Assembly (NCBI GenBank): GCA_021784635.1
Contig: JAJYHS010000228.1
Span: forward strand, 1 to 12,591
Length of the DNA stretch: 12,591 nucleotides
Source: a bacterium
GTDB taxonomy: Bacteria; Bdellovibrionota; Bdellovibrionia; Bdellovibrionales; UBA1609
Direction: 5' to 3'
The position numbers were made by a program, and so were the translations under genes. The stretch's first letter is position 1. Each line of letters begins with the position of its first letter. The notes under the pieces are model-generated. The model saw only the letters and a program-made list of their open reading frames with translations. It ran no database searches and was not told where the DNA came from. Shown here piece by piece: positions 6,182 through 12,591 of the stretch.

Positions 6182-6221
6182 ATGACTTGCCGACTGCGCA
6201 TTGTTGATCGTGTTTAACTAA

Positions 6222-7196
6222 TTAACTTGCGACAAATACCACATTTCGGCTCTTGTTTTTACCACAGTACATCGCTTCGTCGGCCATTTTTATTATTTCT
6301 TTATGAGTTTTTGCGTGATCGGGGTAGGTCGCAATGCCCAAACTAATCGTCAATTTAAGGTGTTGCCCGTCAATAGCGAAGTCAGTCGCTTCAATGCAAC
6401 TTCGAATTCGTTCGGCGGTCATTTTCGCCCCTTCTGAAGGCGTCATCGGCAAAATTGCCACAAATTCATCGCCACCATAGCGGAACGCATAGTCACTTCT
6501 TCGTAAGATTTGCTTAAGAAGCCGCCCAATTTCAACGAGAAGACGCGAACCAATCCAGTGACCCCGGGTATCGTTAACTGATTTAAAGTAGTCGACATCC
6601 ATAAACAAGACTGAAAATTTCTTGTCGAGCCTTTGGCAATGCAAAATTTCATGCTCTAGAACCAGGGACAAATATTTCTGATTGTAAAGACCGGTCAAAT
6701 CGTCAAGAAACGAGAGCCTCTGTGCACGCCAGTGTTGAACGCTGAACCCAATGTGTTTCGACATCTGCGACAAGTCGTTACCGATCCGGCTTTGTAAATT
6801 TTGAATTTCATCCTTTTTGACTTCGGTCATCAGAATATAGGCTATGGGTGTCTTATTTTCCTGGCTAAGAATCGGCCAGGCAACAACACTGATGCCATCT
6901 CTTTCGATATGCGCCGACATCGAAAGGTTGCACTCAAATAGATTGGCCAACCGTCGAACGTCGGCTTCGTCAATGGGTTTAATCGCCTGCAAACGGAGAT
7001 GCCGGTGCATTTGTTGGTCTGGCTCCCAAATATTTGAACTGATTGTATCGTGGAGGCTCTTAAATTCTTCAGCCAATATCCAAATCACATTTTCACAAGA
7101 ACCGACATGGTACAGATATTGTAACAATTCTGGGAGTACACATTCCAGCTCAAGGCGGTCGAAAAAATCACGTAAATCTTTTCCGTTTCCTGTCAC
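6222..7196 (-). CDS. GGDEF diguanylate cyclase with uncharacterised N-terminal sensor region
   Basis: A 324-residue protein. Residues about 1-155 form an alpha/beta region with a possible GAF-like pattern (strands near VIWILAEEF, GISVVAWPIL, PIAYILMTEV and a linking helix) that I cannot assign with certainty. Residues about 160-322 are a GGDEF domain: DDLTGLYN, M199-D-V-D202, FKSVNDTRGH, catalytic G241-G-D-E-F245, and R232-x2-D235 five residues earlier, an intact product-inhibition site. The usual GHxxGD segment reads GHWIGS (Asp to Ser), a change seen in some active cyclases. It should make c-di-GMP. The start is GTG 7196, which overlaps the stop of the coiled-coil gene as GTGA, with AAAAGG just upstream. 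Translation is therefore probably coupled, suggesting the two proteins are needed in similar amounts or form a complex. No phosphodiesterase (EAL or HD-GYP) is visible in the window. Confidence 0.88.
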   Translation of the reverse strand: MTGNGKDLRDFFDRLELECVLPELLQYLYHVGSCENVIWILAEEFKSLHDTISSNIWEPDQQMHRHLRLQAIKPIDEADVRRLANLFECNLSMSAHIERDGISVVAWPILSQENKTPIAYILMTEVKKDEIQNLQSRIGNDLSQMSKHIGFSVQHWRAQRLSFLDDLTGLYNQKYLSLVLEHEILHCQRLDKKFSVLFMDVDYFKSVNDTRGHWIGSRLLVEIGRLLKQILRRSDYAFRYGGDEFVAILPMTPSEGAKMTAERIRSCIEATDFAIDGQHLKLTISLGIATYPDHAKTHKEIIKMADEAMYCGKNKSRNVVFVAS

Positions 7197-7984
7197 TTCG
7201 CCTTTTTCAGGGGCTCAGAGATATTGTCTTGCCCCCCCTCCAACATCGTCAGCGCCAAACGCAGCGCTTTAACCGTTCTTTTTAGAGTTTCTTGTTTCTC
7301 GTTAATTTGCCGATTTAAATCCTGCCCCTTATGCCGGTAGTTTTCGAGTTCGACGTTGAGCTGATCGATTTGCCTTTTGAGATCTAAAATCGTGTCGTCT
7401 TTCGCGCGGACAAGAGCCGTTGATTCCATTTTCAAAAGTTCAAGACGGTTTTCAAGTTCGCGTTCGCGCATGCGAACTTTTTGCATGCTTGCGCTAAGGC
7501 GCATTTCATATTCGTCGATTTTCATTTTCAGATTTTTGGTCTCACGGTCTTTCGCTTGAATTGTGGACTCCAAAATTTCTTTCTCTGATTTCATTTGCTC
7601 TTTGAGTTCGTCAAACTTTCGGCTGAGCGCTTCGTTCTCGGCTTGGGTTTCGCTGCTGCGCAAACGTAACGTTTCGCCCGCCGCTGCCAGTTGTTCGTTT
7701 TCTTGCCGCAGACGATCGACTTCACTTTCGAGTTCAAAAATGCGCCGTTGCGCGATTCGCAAATTTTCAGACTGGACAAGCGCGGTTTCGGCCGCGATTT
7801 GCACGACCCCGCCGCCAATTCGGCTCACAATTTTTTCTGGTCCCGTTCGCGTTTCAGCCGGAGGCAATCGCAATGTCGCATCTTCAGGTGTCGATTCCGT
7901 GTCTTTTTGCGCAGACCCGTCCTCATCAGCGAGTAAATCTCCGATCAAATCACTTACAAAATCCTTTGCGGTTTTTGGTTTCAT
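7193..7984 (-). CDS. coiled-coil protein of unknown function
   Basis: I do not recognise the family. The frame can be read from a TTG at 7996, but ATG 7984 is the better start, giving 263 residues; neither has a strong ribosome site. The N-terminus (1-20) is MKPKTAKDFVSDLIGDLLAD, a possible short docking helix. Residues 21-50 are acidic and probably unstructured and contain PEDATLRLPP with Thr37. Residues about 66-245 are a nearly continuous coiled coil rich in Glu, Lys, Arg, Leu and Gln with heptad spacing. There is no signal peptide or membrane segment, so it is cytoplasmic. It begins 33 nt after rlmN, and its stop overlaps the start of the GGDEF gene by 4 nt. Position and coupling suggest a scaffold or localisation partner for one or both cyclases; that is inference. 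Long coiled coils give many false homologies, so similarity to SMC-like proteins should not be over-read. Confidence 0.72.
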   Translation of the reverse strand: MKPKTAKDFVSDLIGDLLADEDGSAQKDTESTPEDATLRLPPAETRTGPEKIVSRIGGGVVQIAAETALVQSENLRIAQRRIFELESEVDRLRQENEQLAAAGETLRLRSSETQAENEALSRKFDELKEQMKSEKEILESTIQAKDRETKNLKMKIDEYEMRLSASMQKVRMRERELENRLELLKMESTALVRAKDDTILDLKRQIDQLNVELENYRHKGQDLNRQINEKQETLKRTVKALRLALTMLEGGQDNISEPLKKAK

Positions 7985-8017
7985 CCGGTTAACCAATCGG
8001 AAAAACAGAGGATTTTG

Positions 8018-9058
8018 TTAACTGTTTAGGACTTCGGCCCTGTTATGAACCGTTCGCAGTTGCCCGCAGGCGGCGTAAATGTCTCGTCCCATGGTTTTTC
8101 GCCGCAAAACGTGCGCTCCCAGGCGAATCAATTCGTTTTGAAACTTTACGACCTGACTTTCGTCCGGTCGGGTAAAACCAGAGCCTGGGTGCTCGTTAAA
8201 CGGAATGATGTTTATTTTGCACGGCACATCTCGAGTCAGACGATACAATGCGCGGGCACTTTCGAGTGAATCGGTCACGCCCTTCAGCAGTACATATTCA
8301 AACGTTACGCGGTCGCCGGTTTGACGACAATGTTCCCGGCAACTTTCGAGAAGCACTTTGAGCGGCCATCGTTTATTAATCGGCATCACTTGAGTCCGCA
8401 CTTCATCATTAACGCCGTTTAAACTCACAGCTAATCGCGCACCGGATTCCGTCACGCGCGGGATCAACGGTACGATCCCCGAAGTTGAAACTGTGATTTT
8501 TTTCTTCGACAAATTGCAACCCAGCGGCGCACGCAAAACTTCGATACTCGAAAAAACGGCATCGGGATTGTCCAGTGGTTCACCCATGCCCATAAACACG
8601 ATGTTTGTGATCCGCCGGTCGCGCGCGGCGACCGAACTTGACGCCGCTAAATACTGCCCGACAATTTCAGCGGTCGTGAGCCGACGTTTCATTTTCTGTT
8701 TGCCGGTAAAACAAAATTTGCAACCCATGTTACATCCGACTTCAGACGAAACACAAAGTGTCAGACGATCATCCGCCGGAATTAGCACCGACTCAACGGT
8801 ATCGCCGCCGCCCACTTCAAACAAAAATTTTTCTGTCCCATCGGCACTTTTAAGATGCTTGACCGTTTTTGGTAATTCAAAGCGCAAAATCTCAGCGAGC
8901 TTCGCACGTGCCACCTTCGACATGTTGGTCATTTTTGCAAAGTCCGTTTCACGGCGGCCGTACACCCAGCGAAATAATTGGTCCGCGCGGAATCGTTCGA
9001 GTTCGTTCTCTTGTAGAAATTCCTCGAGTTTTTTGTGGGTGAGTTCGTAAAAATTCAT
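8018..9058 (-). CDS. rlmN: 23S rRNA (adenine2503-C2) methyltransferase / tRNA A37 C2-methyltransferase
   Basis: A 346-residue radical SAM enzyme, about the normal RlmN length. The [4Fe-4S] cluster ligands are C109-x3-C113-x2-C116 (GCNMGCKFC). C102 in LCVSS corresponds to the E. coli resolving Cys118, and C331 in GRDIYAACGQL to the methyl-carrying Cys355, so the complete catalytic set is present. FMGMGEPLDN, VSTSGIVP and the SLNGVNDEVR segment are also typical. The enzyme methylates C2 of A2503 in 23S rRNA and of A37 in a subset of tRNAs, affecting decoding accuracy. It starts 5 nt after the heptose kinase stop with no clear ribosome site, so it may depend on ribosomes coming from that gene. 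It is followed by the coiled-coil gene after 33 nt. The presence of C102 and C331 and the general pattern make this RlmN; Cfr is less likely given the housekeeping context. Confidence 0.95.
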   Translation of the reverse strand: MNFYELTHKKLEEFLQENELERFRADQLFRWVYGRRETDFAKMTNMSKVARAKLAEILRFELPKTVKHLKSADGTEKFLFEVGGGDTVESVLIPADDRLTLCVSSEVGCNMGCKFCFTGKQKMKRRLTTAEIVGQYLAASSSVAARDRRITNIVFMGMGEPLDNPDAVFSSIEVLRAPLGCNLSKKKITVSTSGIVPLIPRVTESGARLAVSLNGVNDEVRTQVMPINKRWPLKVLLESCREHCRQTGDRVTFEYVLLKGVTDSLESARALYRLTRDVPCKINIIPFNEHPGSGFTRPDESQVVKFQNELIRLGAHVLRRKTMGRDIYAACGQLRTVHNRAEVLNS

Positions 9059-9063
9059 AAAAA

Positions 9064-10104
9064 TTATTCGAGCGCCTCACGAAGCTCTTCTTGGCTACAG
9101 GGCACACAGCCAATTTTGCCGACCACAACACCAGCAGCTGCATTGGCCATAATTGCCGCCGTTTCAAGCGACAATCCACTGAACCAAGCCAGACTAAACG
9201 CCGCCAAATAGGTGTCGCCGGCTCCGGTAACGTCGAACACCTGTCGCGCGTCAGTCGGAATTGAAGTGGCGCCGTTCGATTCATGAGCTGCCGTTTTTTC
9301 TCGCGAAAATAACGTTACGCCATTTTGGCCTTGAGTTACGATCAGGTGCGAGCACCCGGTCTGCTCTTGAATCGCTTGCCCCACGTCAATTAGAGAATTG
9401 GGATGATCACGTAAATCATCGAGGTTCAAGCCCGAAAGCAGATAGGCCTCTTCGCGATTCGGTTTCAAGACATCGGCGCCACGGTAGTACCGAATAGGAG
9501 TCGTGCGATGCGGGTCTACAACAACTTTTTTGTTTTGTTCGTGGGTCACGCGAATCAAAGTCTGACAGAGATTTTCGCTTAAAACTCCCTTGCCGTAGTC
9601 TTGCAATACCACGCCTACACTGCCCTCTAATAACGACCGAAATTTTTCAACTACCGATTTTTCAAGAGACGACGGCAAAAATTTAGTTTCTTCAAAATCA
9701 AACCGCACAACATGGTGCTGCCCCGACATTAGACGGACCTTATGGGTCGTTGGGCGCCCATCGTCGACAATTAAATTTTGGTCCGAGACGCCGTATTTTT
9801 TAAGTATTGTCCCAAAATCCTTTGCGGCTGTGTCGTTACCGACAACGCCAACCATAAGACCGATCCCGCCAAGTGAGTGTATGTTTTGCGCAACGTTTGC
9901 CGCGAGGCCCAAACGATATTCGCGATTTCGAATTTCAACCACGGGAACAGGCGCTTCCGGGCTAATTCGCCGCACGTCGCCCATCAAGTACTCATCCAAG
10001 CCCACGTCGCCTATAACCAGGACCTTTTTGCCCTCGATTCGCCCCAAGTTGTCACGCACTGTGCGCTTGCTATTGTTCAACTCTTCTCGCGTCAATTGTC
10101 TCAT
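9064..10104 (-). CDS. rfaE1: D-glycero-beta-D-manno-heptose-7-phosphate kinase (stand-alone kinase domain)
   Basis: A 346-residue PfkB/ribokinase-family kinase matching the first domain of HldE (also called HldA or RfaE1). It phosphorylates heptose 7-phosphate at O1 using ATP, a step in ADP-heptose synthesis for the LPS inner core. Diagnostic segments are GDVGLDEYLMGDVRRISPEA (residues 32-51), VLQDYGKGVLS, VVDPHRT, LKPNREEA, and the PfkB signature D291-V-T-G-A-G-D297 with D297 as catalytic base. The usual GGAANVA motif reads L65-G66-L67-A-A-N70, so a Gly is replaced by Leu in the sugar-binding loop. The nucleotidyltransferase domain of bifunctional HldE is absent, so a separate hldC-type gene is expected elsewhere. 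The ATG at 10104 is the only start available, because a TAG closes the frame upstream. It is the first gene of the six-gene cluster and divergent from gdh. Confidence 0.9.
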   Translation of the reverse strand: MRQLTREELNNSKRTVRDNLGRIEGKKVLVIGDVGLDEYLMGDVRRISPEAPVPVVEIRNREYRLGLAANVAQNIHSLGGIGLMVGVVGNDTAAKDFGTILKKYGVSDQNLIVDDGRPTTHKVRLMSGQHHVVRFDFEETKFLPSSLEKSVVEKFRSLLEGSVGVVLQDYGKGVLSENLCQTLIRVTHEQNKKVVVDPHRTTPIRYYRGADVLKPNREEAYLLSGLNLDDLRDHPNSLIDVGQAIQEQTGCSHLIVTQGQNGVTLFSREKTAAHESNGATSIPTDARQVFDVTGAGDTYLAAFSLAWFSGLSLETAAIMANAAAGVVVGKIGCVPCSQEELREALE

Positions 10105-10158
10105 CCCGGCAGTCTTAACAGAGCTCCTGATTAAAGTCTAACGCTTCGCCACCAGGTA

Positions 10159-10187
10159 TTGAATTTTTCCATTTTTGCGCCTTTACT
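10159..10187 (+). promoter_or_regulatory. probable promoter of the gdh gene
   Basis: In the 113-bp gap between the divergent kinase and gdh genes, TTGAAT (10159-10164) and TTTACT (10182-10187) are spaced by 17 bp, each matching the sigma-70 consensus at four of six positions. Transcription would start near 10194, 24 nt before the ATG. On the other strand a TTTAAT at 10130-10135 could be the -10 of the kinase cluster, but it has no good -35. Confidence 0.4.
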
Positions 10188-10201
10188 CTGAATTCACGAT
10201 T

Positions 10202-10208
10202 AAAGGAG
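10202..10208 (+). promoter_or_regulatory. strong ribosome binding site of gdh
   Basis: AAAGGAG lies 9 nt before the ATG at 10218. It is the strongest Shine-Dalgarno match in the right half of the window and fixes the gdh start. Confidence 0.7.
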
Positions 10209-10217
10209 TCTTAGTTT

Positions 10218-11477
10218 ATGGAAATGGAAGGCATATCCGAATCTTCGTTATTTAAAAACACGATCCGCAACATGGAGCATTCCGCTCAAATAATTAAACT
10301 CAGCCCGGCGGCTTTAGAACGCCTCAAATCACCTCGCCGTGCCATTGTTGTCAGCGTACCTGTTCGTATGGACGACGGTTCATTTCGAGTTTTTTCAGGT
10401 TATCGCGTGCAACATAATCACGTACTCGGACCATTTAAAGGTGGAATTCGTTATCACCAGTCGGTCACACTAAGTGAAGTCGCGGCACTAGCATCTCTAA
10501 TGACATTTAAAAATTCACTTCTTAATTTGCCACTTGGCGGAGCCAAAGGCGGCATTTGCGTTGATCCCACTCAAATTTCAGCACGTGAGGCCGAGCAATT
10601 GACTCGTCGATATACGTCTGAAATTGCGCCGTGGATCGGCCCCGATCGCGACATCCCCGCTCCTGATGTGGGGACAAGTTCACAAACTATGGCCTGGATG
10701 CTCGATCAATACTCCCTTGAAAGCGGTTTTTCACAAACCGGTGTCGTTACGGGTAAGCCACTCGAAATCGGGGGCTCCGCAGGTCGAGACGCGGCAACAG
10801 GATTAGGCGTCGTTTACATTATTGAAAAAGTGCTTGAAAAGCTCTCGAAGAAAATCAAAGGCACAACACTTGCCGTACAAGGTTTCGGTAAAGTCGGTAA
10901 ACACGCGGCTCTTGAAGCGCATCATCTTGGAGCACGAGTGGTCGCTGTAAGTGATGTCAACAATGCGCTTTACAATCCAGAGGGTCTCAATATTCCGGAA
11001 TTGGCCGAACATTACGATTCGAAAATGACTTTAAGCGGATACCACGGCGGCAAAGTTATATCGAATGAAGATTTACTTGCTCTCGACGCCGAGGTTTTAG
11101 CCCCGTGTGCTCTCGACGGCACGATCAATTCCAACAATGCCGATCGCGTAAAAGCTAAAATCATCGTCGAAGGCGCGAATGGCCCGGTCACCGCAAATGC
11201 CAACGAAATTTTAAATGCTAAAAAATGTCTTATTATACCCGACATTCTCGCCAATGGCGGCGGCGTTGTGGTGAGCTACTTCGAATGGGTACAAGACATC
11301 AGCTGGCTCTTTTGGGATGAAACACAAGTGCGCGAAAAACTCCGTACCGTCATGTATCGTTCATTCGATAAGGTTTGGGAGTTTTCAAAACAAAACCATG
11401 TCGATATGCGCACCTCGGCGATGTCGGTTTCATTAATCCGCCTAGAAGCCGCACTTAAACTTCGGGGTCAAATTTAA
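10218..11477 (+). CDS. gdhA: glutamate dehydrogenase (Glu/Leu/Phe/Val dehydrogenase family)
   Basis: A 419-residue enzyme, the usual size for the hexameric catabolic-type GDH of about 420 residues. It interconverts glutamate and 2-oxoglutarate plus ammonia with NAD(P). Substrate-site segments are GPFKGGIRYH (71-80) and LPLGGAKGG with catalytic K110, and D150 in PAPDVGT is the proton-transfer Asp. The nucleotide fold (about 190 onward) has G222-F-G-K-V-G227 and an Asp (D246) after the second strand. NGGGVVVSYFEWVQ near 346-359 is highly conserved. The start is well fixed by the AAAGGAG site. The cofactor preference cannot be read with confidence. In an amino-acid-consuming organism it would feed glutamate into the TCA cycle. 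The TAA stop is followed at once by the TTG start of pyrD in the same frame. The symbol gdhA is used broadly; rocG or gudB type is equally compatible. Confidence 0.93.
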   Translation: MEMEGISESSLFKNTIRNMEHSAQIIKLSPAALERLKSPRRAIVVSVPVRMDDGSFRVFSGYRVQHNHVLGPFKGGIRYHQSVTLSEVAALASLMTFKNSLLNLPLGGAKGGICVDPTQISAREAEQLTRRYTSEIAPWIGPDRDIPAPDVGTSSQTMAWMLDQYSLESGFSQTGVVTGKPLEIGGSAGRDAATGLGVVYIIEKVLEKLSKKIKGTTLAVQGFGKVGKHAALEAHHLGARVVAVSDVNNALYNPEGLNIPELAEHYDSKMTLSGYHGGKVISNEDLLALDAEVLAPCALDGTINSNNADRVKAKIIVEGANGPVTANANEILNAKKCLIIPDILANGGGVVVSYFEWVQDISWLFWDETQVREKLRTVMYRSFDKVWEFSKQNHVDMRTSAMSVSLIRLEAALKLRGQI

Positions 11478-12455
11478 TTGCGCCCATGGTTGTGGTTGCC
11501 GCCTGCCATGGCCCATTCGCTTGGCCATGGCACGTTGCGATTCATAGGCGCATTTAAATCTTCGAAAATTGAAAGCTGGCAATCATTTACCTGGCGAGGT
11601 TTGCACTTCGCGAACCCTTTAGGAGTGGCTGGTGGGCTCGACAAAAACGCTCTTCTCATGCGCGGACTCTGGTCGCTTGGCGCCGGCTTTTTAGAAATCG
11701 GAACCGTTACACCAAAACCGCAAAAGGCCAATCCCGGTAAATGTTTTGACCGCGATATCCAAACCGAGTCGGTTTGGAATCACCTGGGCTTTCCAAATGA
11801 CGGTGGCGAAAAAATATTGCAGCGAATTTTGCAAATCAAGCGTCCGTACCCGACACCGATTTTTGTAAATATCGGCAAAAATCGCGACACGGCCTTGCCT
11901 CGTGCTCACGAAGATTATATCCATCTGATTGAAAAATTCGCTCCTGTTGCCGACGCATTTGTTATTAATATCAGTAGCCCAAATACAAAGGGCCTTCGCG
12001 AACTACTTCACCCCGTAAGATTTCAAGAATTTCTTCGGCCCGTCATAGCGGCCGCTCAAAATATCCCCGTTTTACTGAAATTAAGTCCTGATGTTACCGA
12101 CGACGAACTGCGGTCGTGCCTCGATATTTCAACTGCGCTCGGAATCTCGGGCTGGGTTTTAACCAACACGACGATAGAAAGAAATGATCTGACGAAAAAA
12201 CTCTATCCCCCCGATGGCGGGGTGTCGGGCCGTCCGTTAGCCGCCCGCGCCATCGAAATGCTCAAAATTGCCAATAGCCATTTGGGTAATCAACGTCAGG
12301 ATAAACTCATCGTTTCTGTTGGCGGTGTCATGTCGGCCGAAGATGTATTTGAACGGCTTCGCCTTGGCGCACAACTGGTACAGATTTACACCGCTCTCGT
12401 GTTTAATGGGCCTACTTTTTTTCATGAGGTGTCTTATCAAGCGCGACAAACCTAA
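11478..12455 (+). CDS. pyrD: dihydroorotate dehydrogenase, class 2 (quinone-dependent)
   Basis: A 325-residue flavoenzyme that oxidises dihydroorotate to orotate and passes electrons to membrane quinones, the fourth step of pyrimidine synthesis. FMN- and substrate-site segments are NPLGVAGGLDKNA (46-58), EIGTVTPKPQ, VNIGKN, N164-I-S-S167-PNTKGLR with S167 as the class-2 catalytic base, LLKLSPD, LTNTT, SGRPL and VGGV. The N-terminal RPWLWLPPAMAHSL matches the membrane-binding helices of class-2 enzymes, so the start is the TTG at 11478 and not the later ATG at 11508. That TTG directly follows the TAA of gdh with no gap and in the same frame. A GGGG at 11464-11467 inside gdh is a weak ribosome site. 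It is co-transcribed with gdh and overlaps the following Nudix gene by 32 nt. The enzyme is expected to sit at the inner membrane. Confidence 0.93.
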   Translation: MRPWLWLPPAMAHSLGHGTLRFIGAFKSSKIESWQSFTWRGLHFANPLGVAGGLDKNALLMRGLWSLGAGFLEIGTVTPKPQKANPGKCFDRDIQTESVWNHLGFPNDGGEKILQRILQIKRPYPTPIFVNIGKNRDTALPRAHEDYIHLIEKFAPVADAFVINISSPNTKGLRELLHPVRFQEFLRPVIAAAQNIPVLLKLSPDVTDDELRSCLDISTALGISGWVLTNTTIERNDLTKKLYPPDGGVSGRPLAARAIEMLKIANSHLGNQRQDKLIVSVGGVMSAEDVFERLRLGAQLVQIYTALVFNGPTFFHEVSYQARQT

Positions 12456-12591
12456 TAGACCGACGTGGCTGCCCGTTGTCGCGGGCATCATCCGCCGCGA
12501 AAATCTTGTGTTGCTCGGACGACGGCCCGAAGGTGGCAGCCTTGCCGGACTATGGGAATTCCCCGGCGGCAAAATCGAGATGGGGGAATCT
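12424..12591 (+). CDS. MutT-type Nudix hydrolase, N-terminal part (cut by right edge)
   Basis: An open frame of 56 codons begins with ATG 12424 inside the end of pyrD and runs off the right edge. After a short basic leader (MRCLIKRDKPNRPTW) it has LPVVAGIIRR, VLLGRRPEGGSLAGLWEFPGG and KIEMGES. The last part is the start of the Nudix box: G49-x5-E55, with the REUxEExGU half beyond the window. The LWEFPGGKIE form is typical of MutT-like enzymes that hydrolyse oxidised nucleotides such as 8-oxo-dGTP, and of the related CTP pyrophosphohydrolases; the substrate cannot be settled from this part. No ribosome site precedes the ATG, so translation probably depends on that of pyrD. The reading frame and motif leave little doubt that this is a real gene. 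Confidence 0.85.
   Translation, partial: MRCLIKRDKPNRPTWLPVVAGIIRRENLVLLGRRPEGGSLAGLWEFPGGKIEMGES

Noticed and set aside
7563..8021. 152-codon plus-strand open frame opposite the coiled-coil gene
   Set aside because: Very Ser-rich translation expected from reading the reverse of a Glu/Leu/Arg-rich coiled coil.
8493..9050. 185-codon plus-strand open frame opposite rlmN
   Set aside because: Complete overlap with a catalytically intact rlmN; Ser- and Arg-rich low-information protein typical of a shadow frame.
10149..10157. ACCAGGT in the kinase-gdh gap as a further copy of the 4033-4068 repeat
   Set aside because: Only the 7-bp core is shared; such a short match is expected by chance.
11508..11540. 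ATG at 11508 as the pyrD start
   Set aside because: It would remove the RPWLWLPP segment that aligns with the membrane-binding N-terminus of class-2 enzymes.

Overview
The window most likely comes from a free-living or predatory member of the Bdellovibrionota (Bdellovibrio-like), with moderate GC content by eye. I infer this from the gene mix: a PilZ protein of the kind common in Bdellovibrio, a stand-alone heptose-7-phosphate kinase, a FHA-GGDEF protein laid out like Bdellovibrio DgcB, a TonB-like protein, a small outer-membrane barrel and a COG4324-type predicted aminopeptidase. No phage, IS element, CRISPR array, tRNA or rRNA is visible.

Layout. (1) 1-219, minus strand: the N-terminal part of a PilZ-type protein, running off the left edge. 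(2) 314-2926, plus strand: an envelope cluster of a TonB-like energy transducer, a small outer-membrane beta-barrel and a lipoprotein metallopeptidase. (3) 2841-3742, minus strand: an ECF-type sigma factor followed by a small anti-sigma-like protein that lacks the usual zinc ligands; its 3' end overlaps the peptidase gene tail to tail by 86 bp. (4) 3743-4140: about 400 bp without a gene, holding several inverted repeats and a probable terminator for the next cluster. (5) 4141-10104, minus strand: a tight six-gene run, in transcription order heptose-7-phosphate kinase, rlmN, a coiled-coil protein, a GGDEF diguanylate cyclase, an LpxH-like metallophosphoesterase and an FHA-GGDEF diguanylate cyclase. 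Gaps are 5, 33, -4, 40 and 34 nt, so one transcript is likely. (6) 10218-12591, plus strand, divergent from cluster 5: glutamate dehydrogenase, class-2 dihydroorotate dehydrogenase beginning with TTG directly after the gdh stop codon, and the start of a MutT-type Nudix hydrolase cut by the right edge.

How the genes may work together. Cluster 5 joins LPS/lipid A-type enzymes (heptose kinase, LpxH-like phosphoesterase) to two diguanylate cyclases that both keep the catalytic motif and the product-inhibition RxxD site. One cyclase has an FHA domain behind a Thr-containing N-terminal tail. The coiled-coil protein, translationally coupled to the other cyclase, carries a Thr in an acidic stretch that could be a second FHA ligand. 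This is the most interesting part of the window: a possible phospho-threonine-gated c-di-GMP module embedded in an envelope operon. The individual families are known; the module as a unit is an inference from gene order and motifs. The rest looks like ordinary housekeeping and envelope genes.
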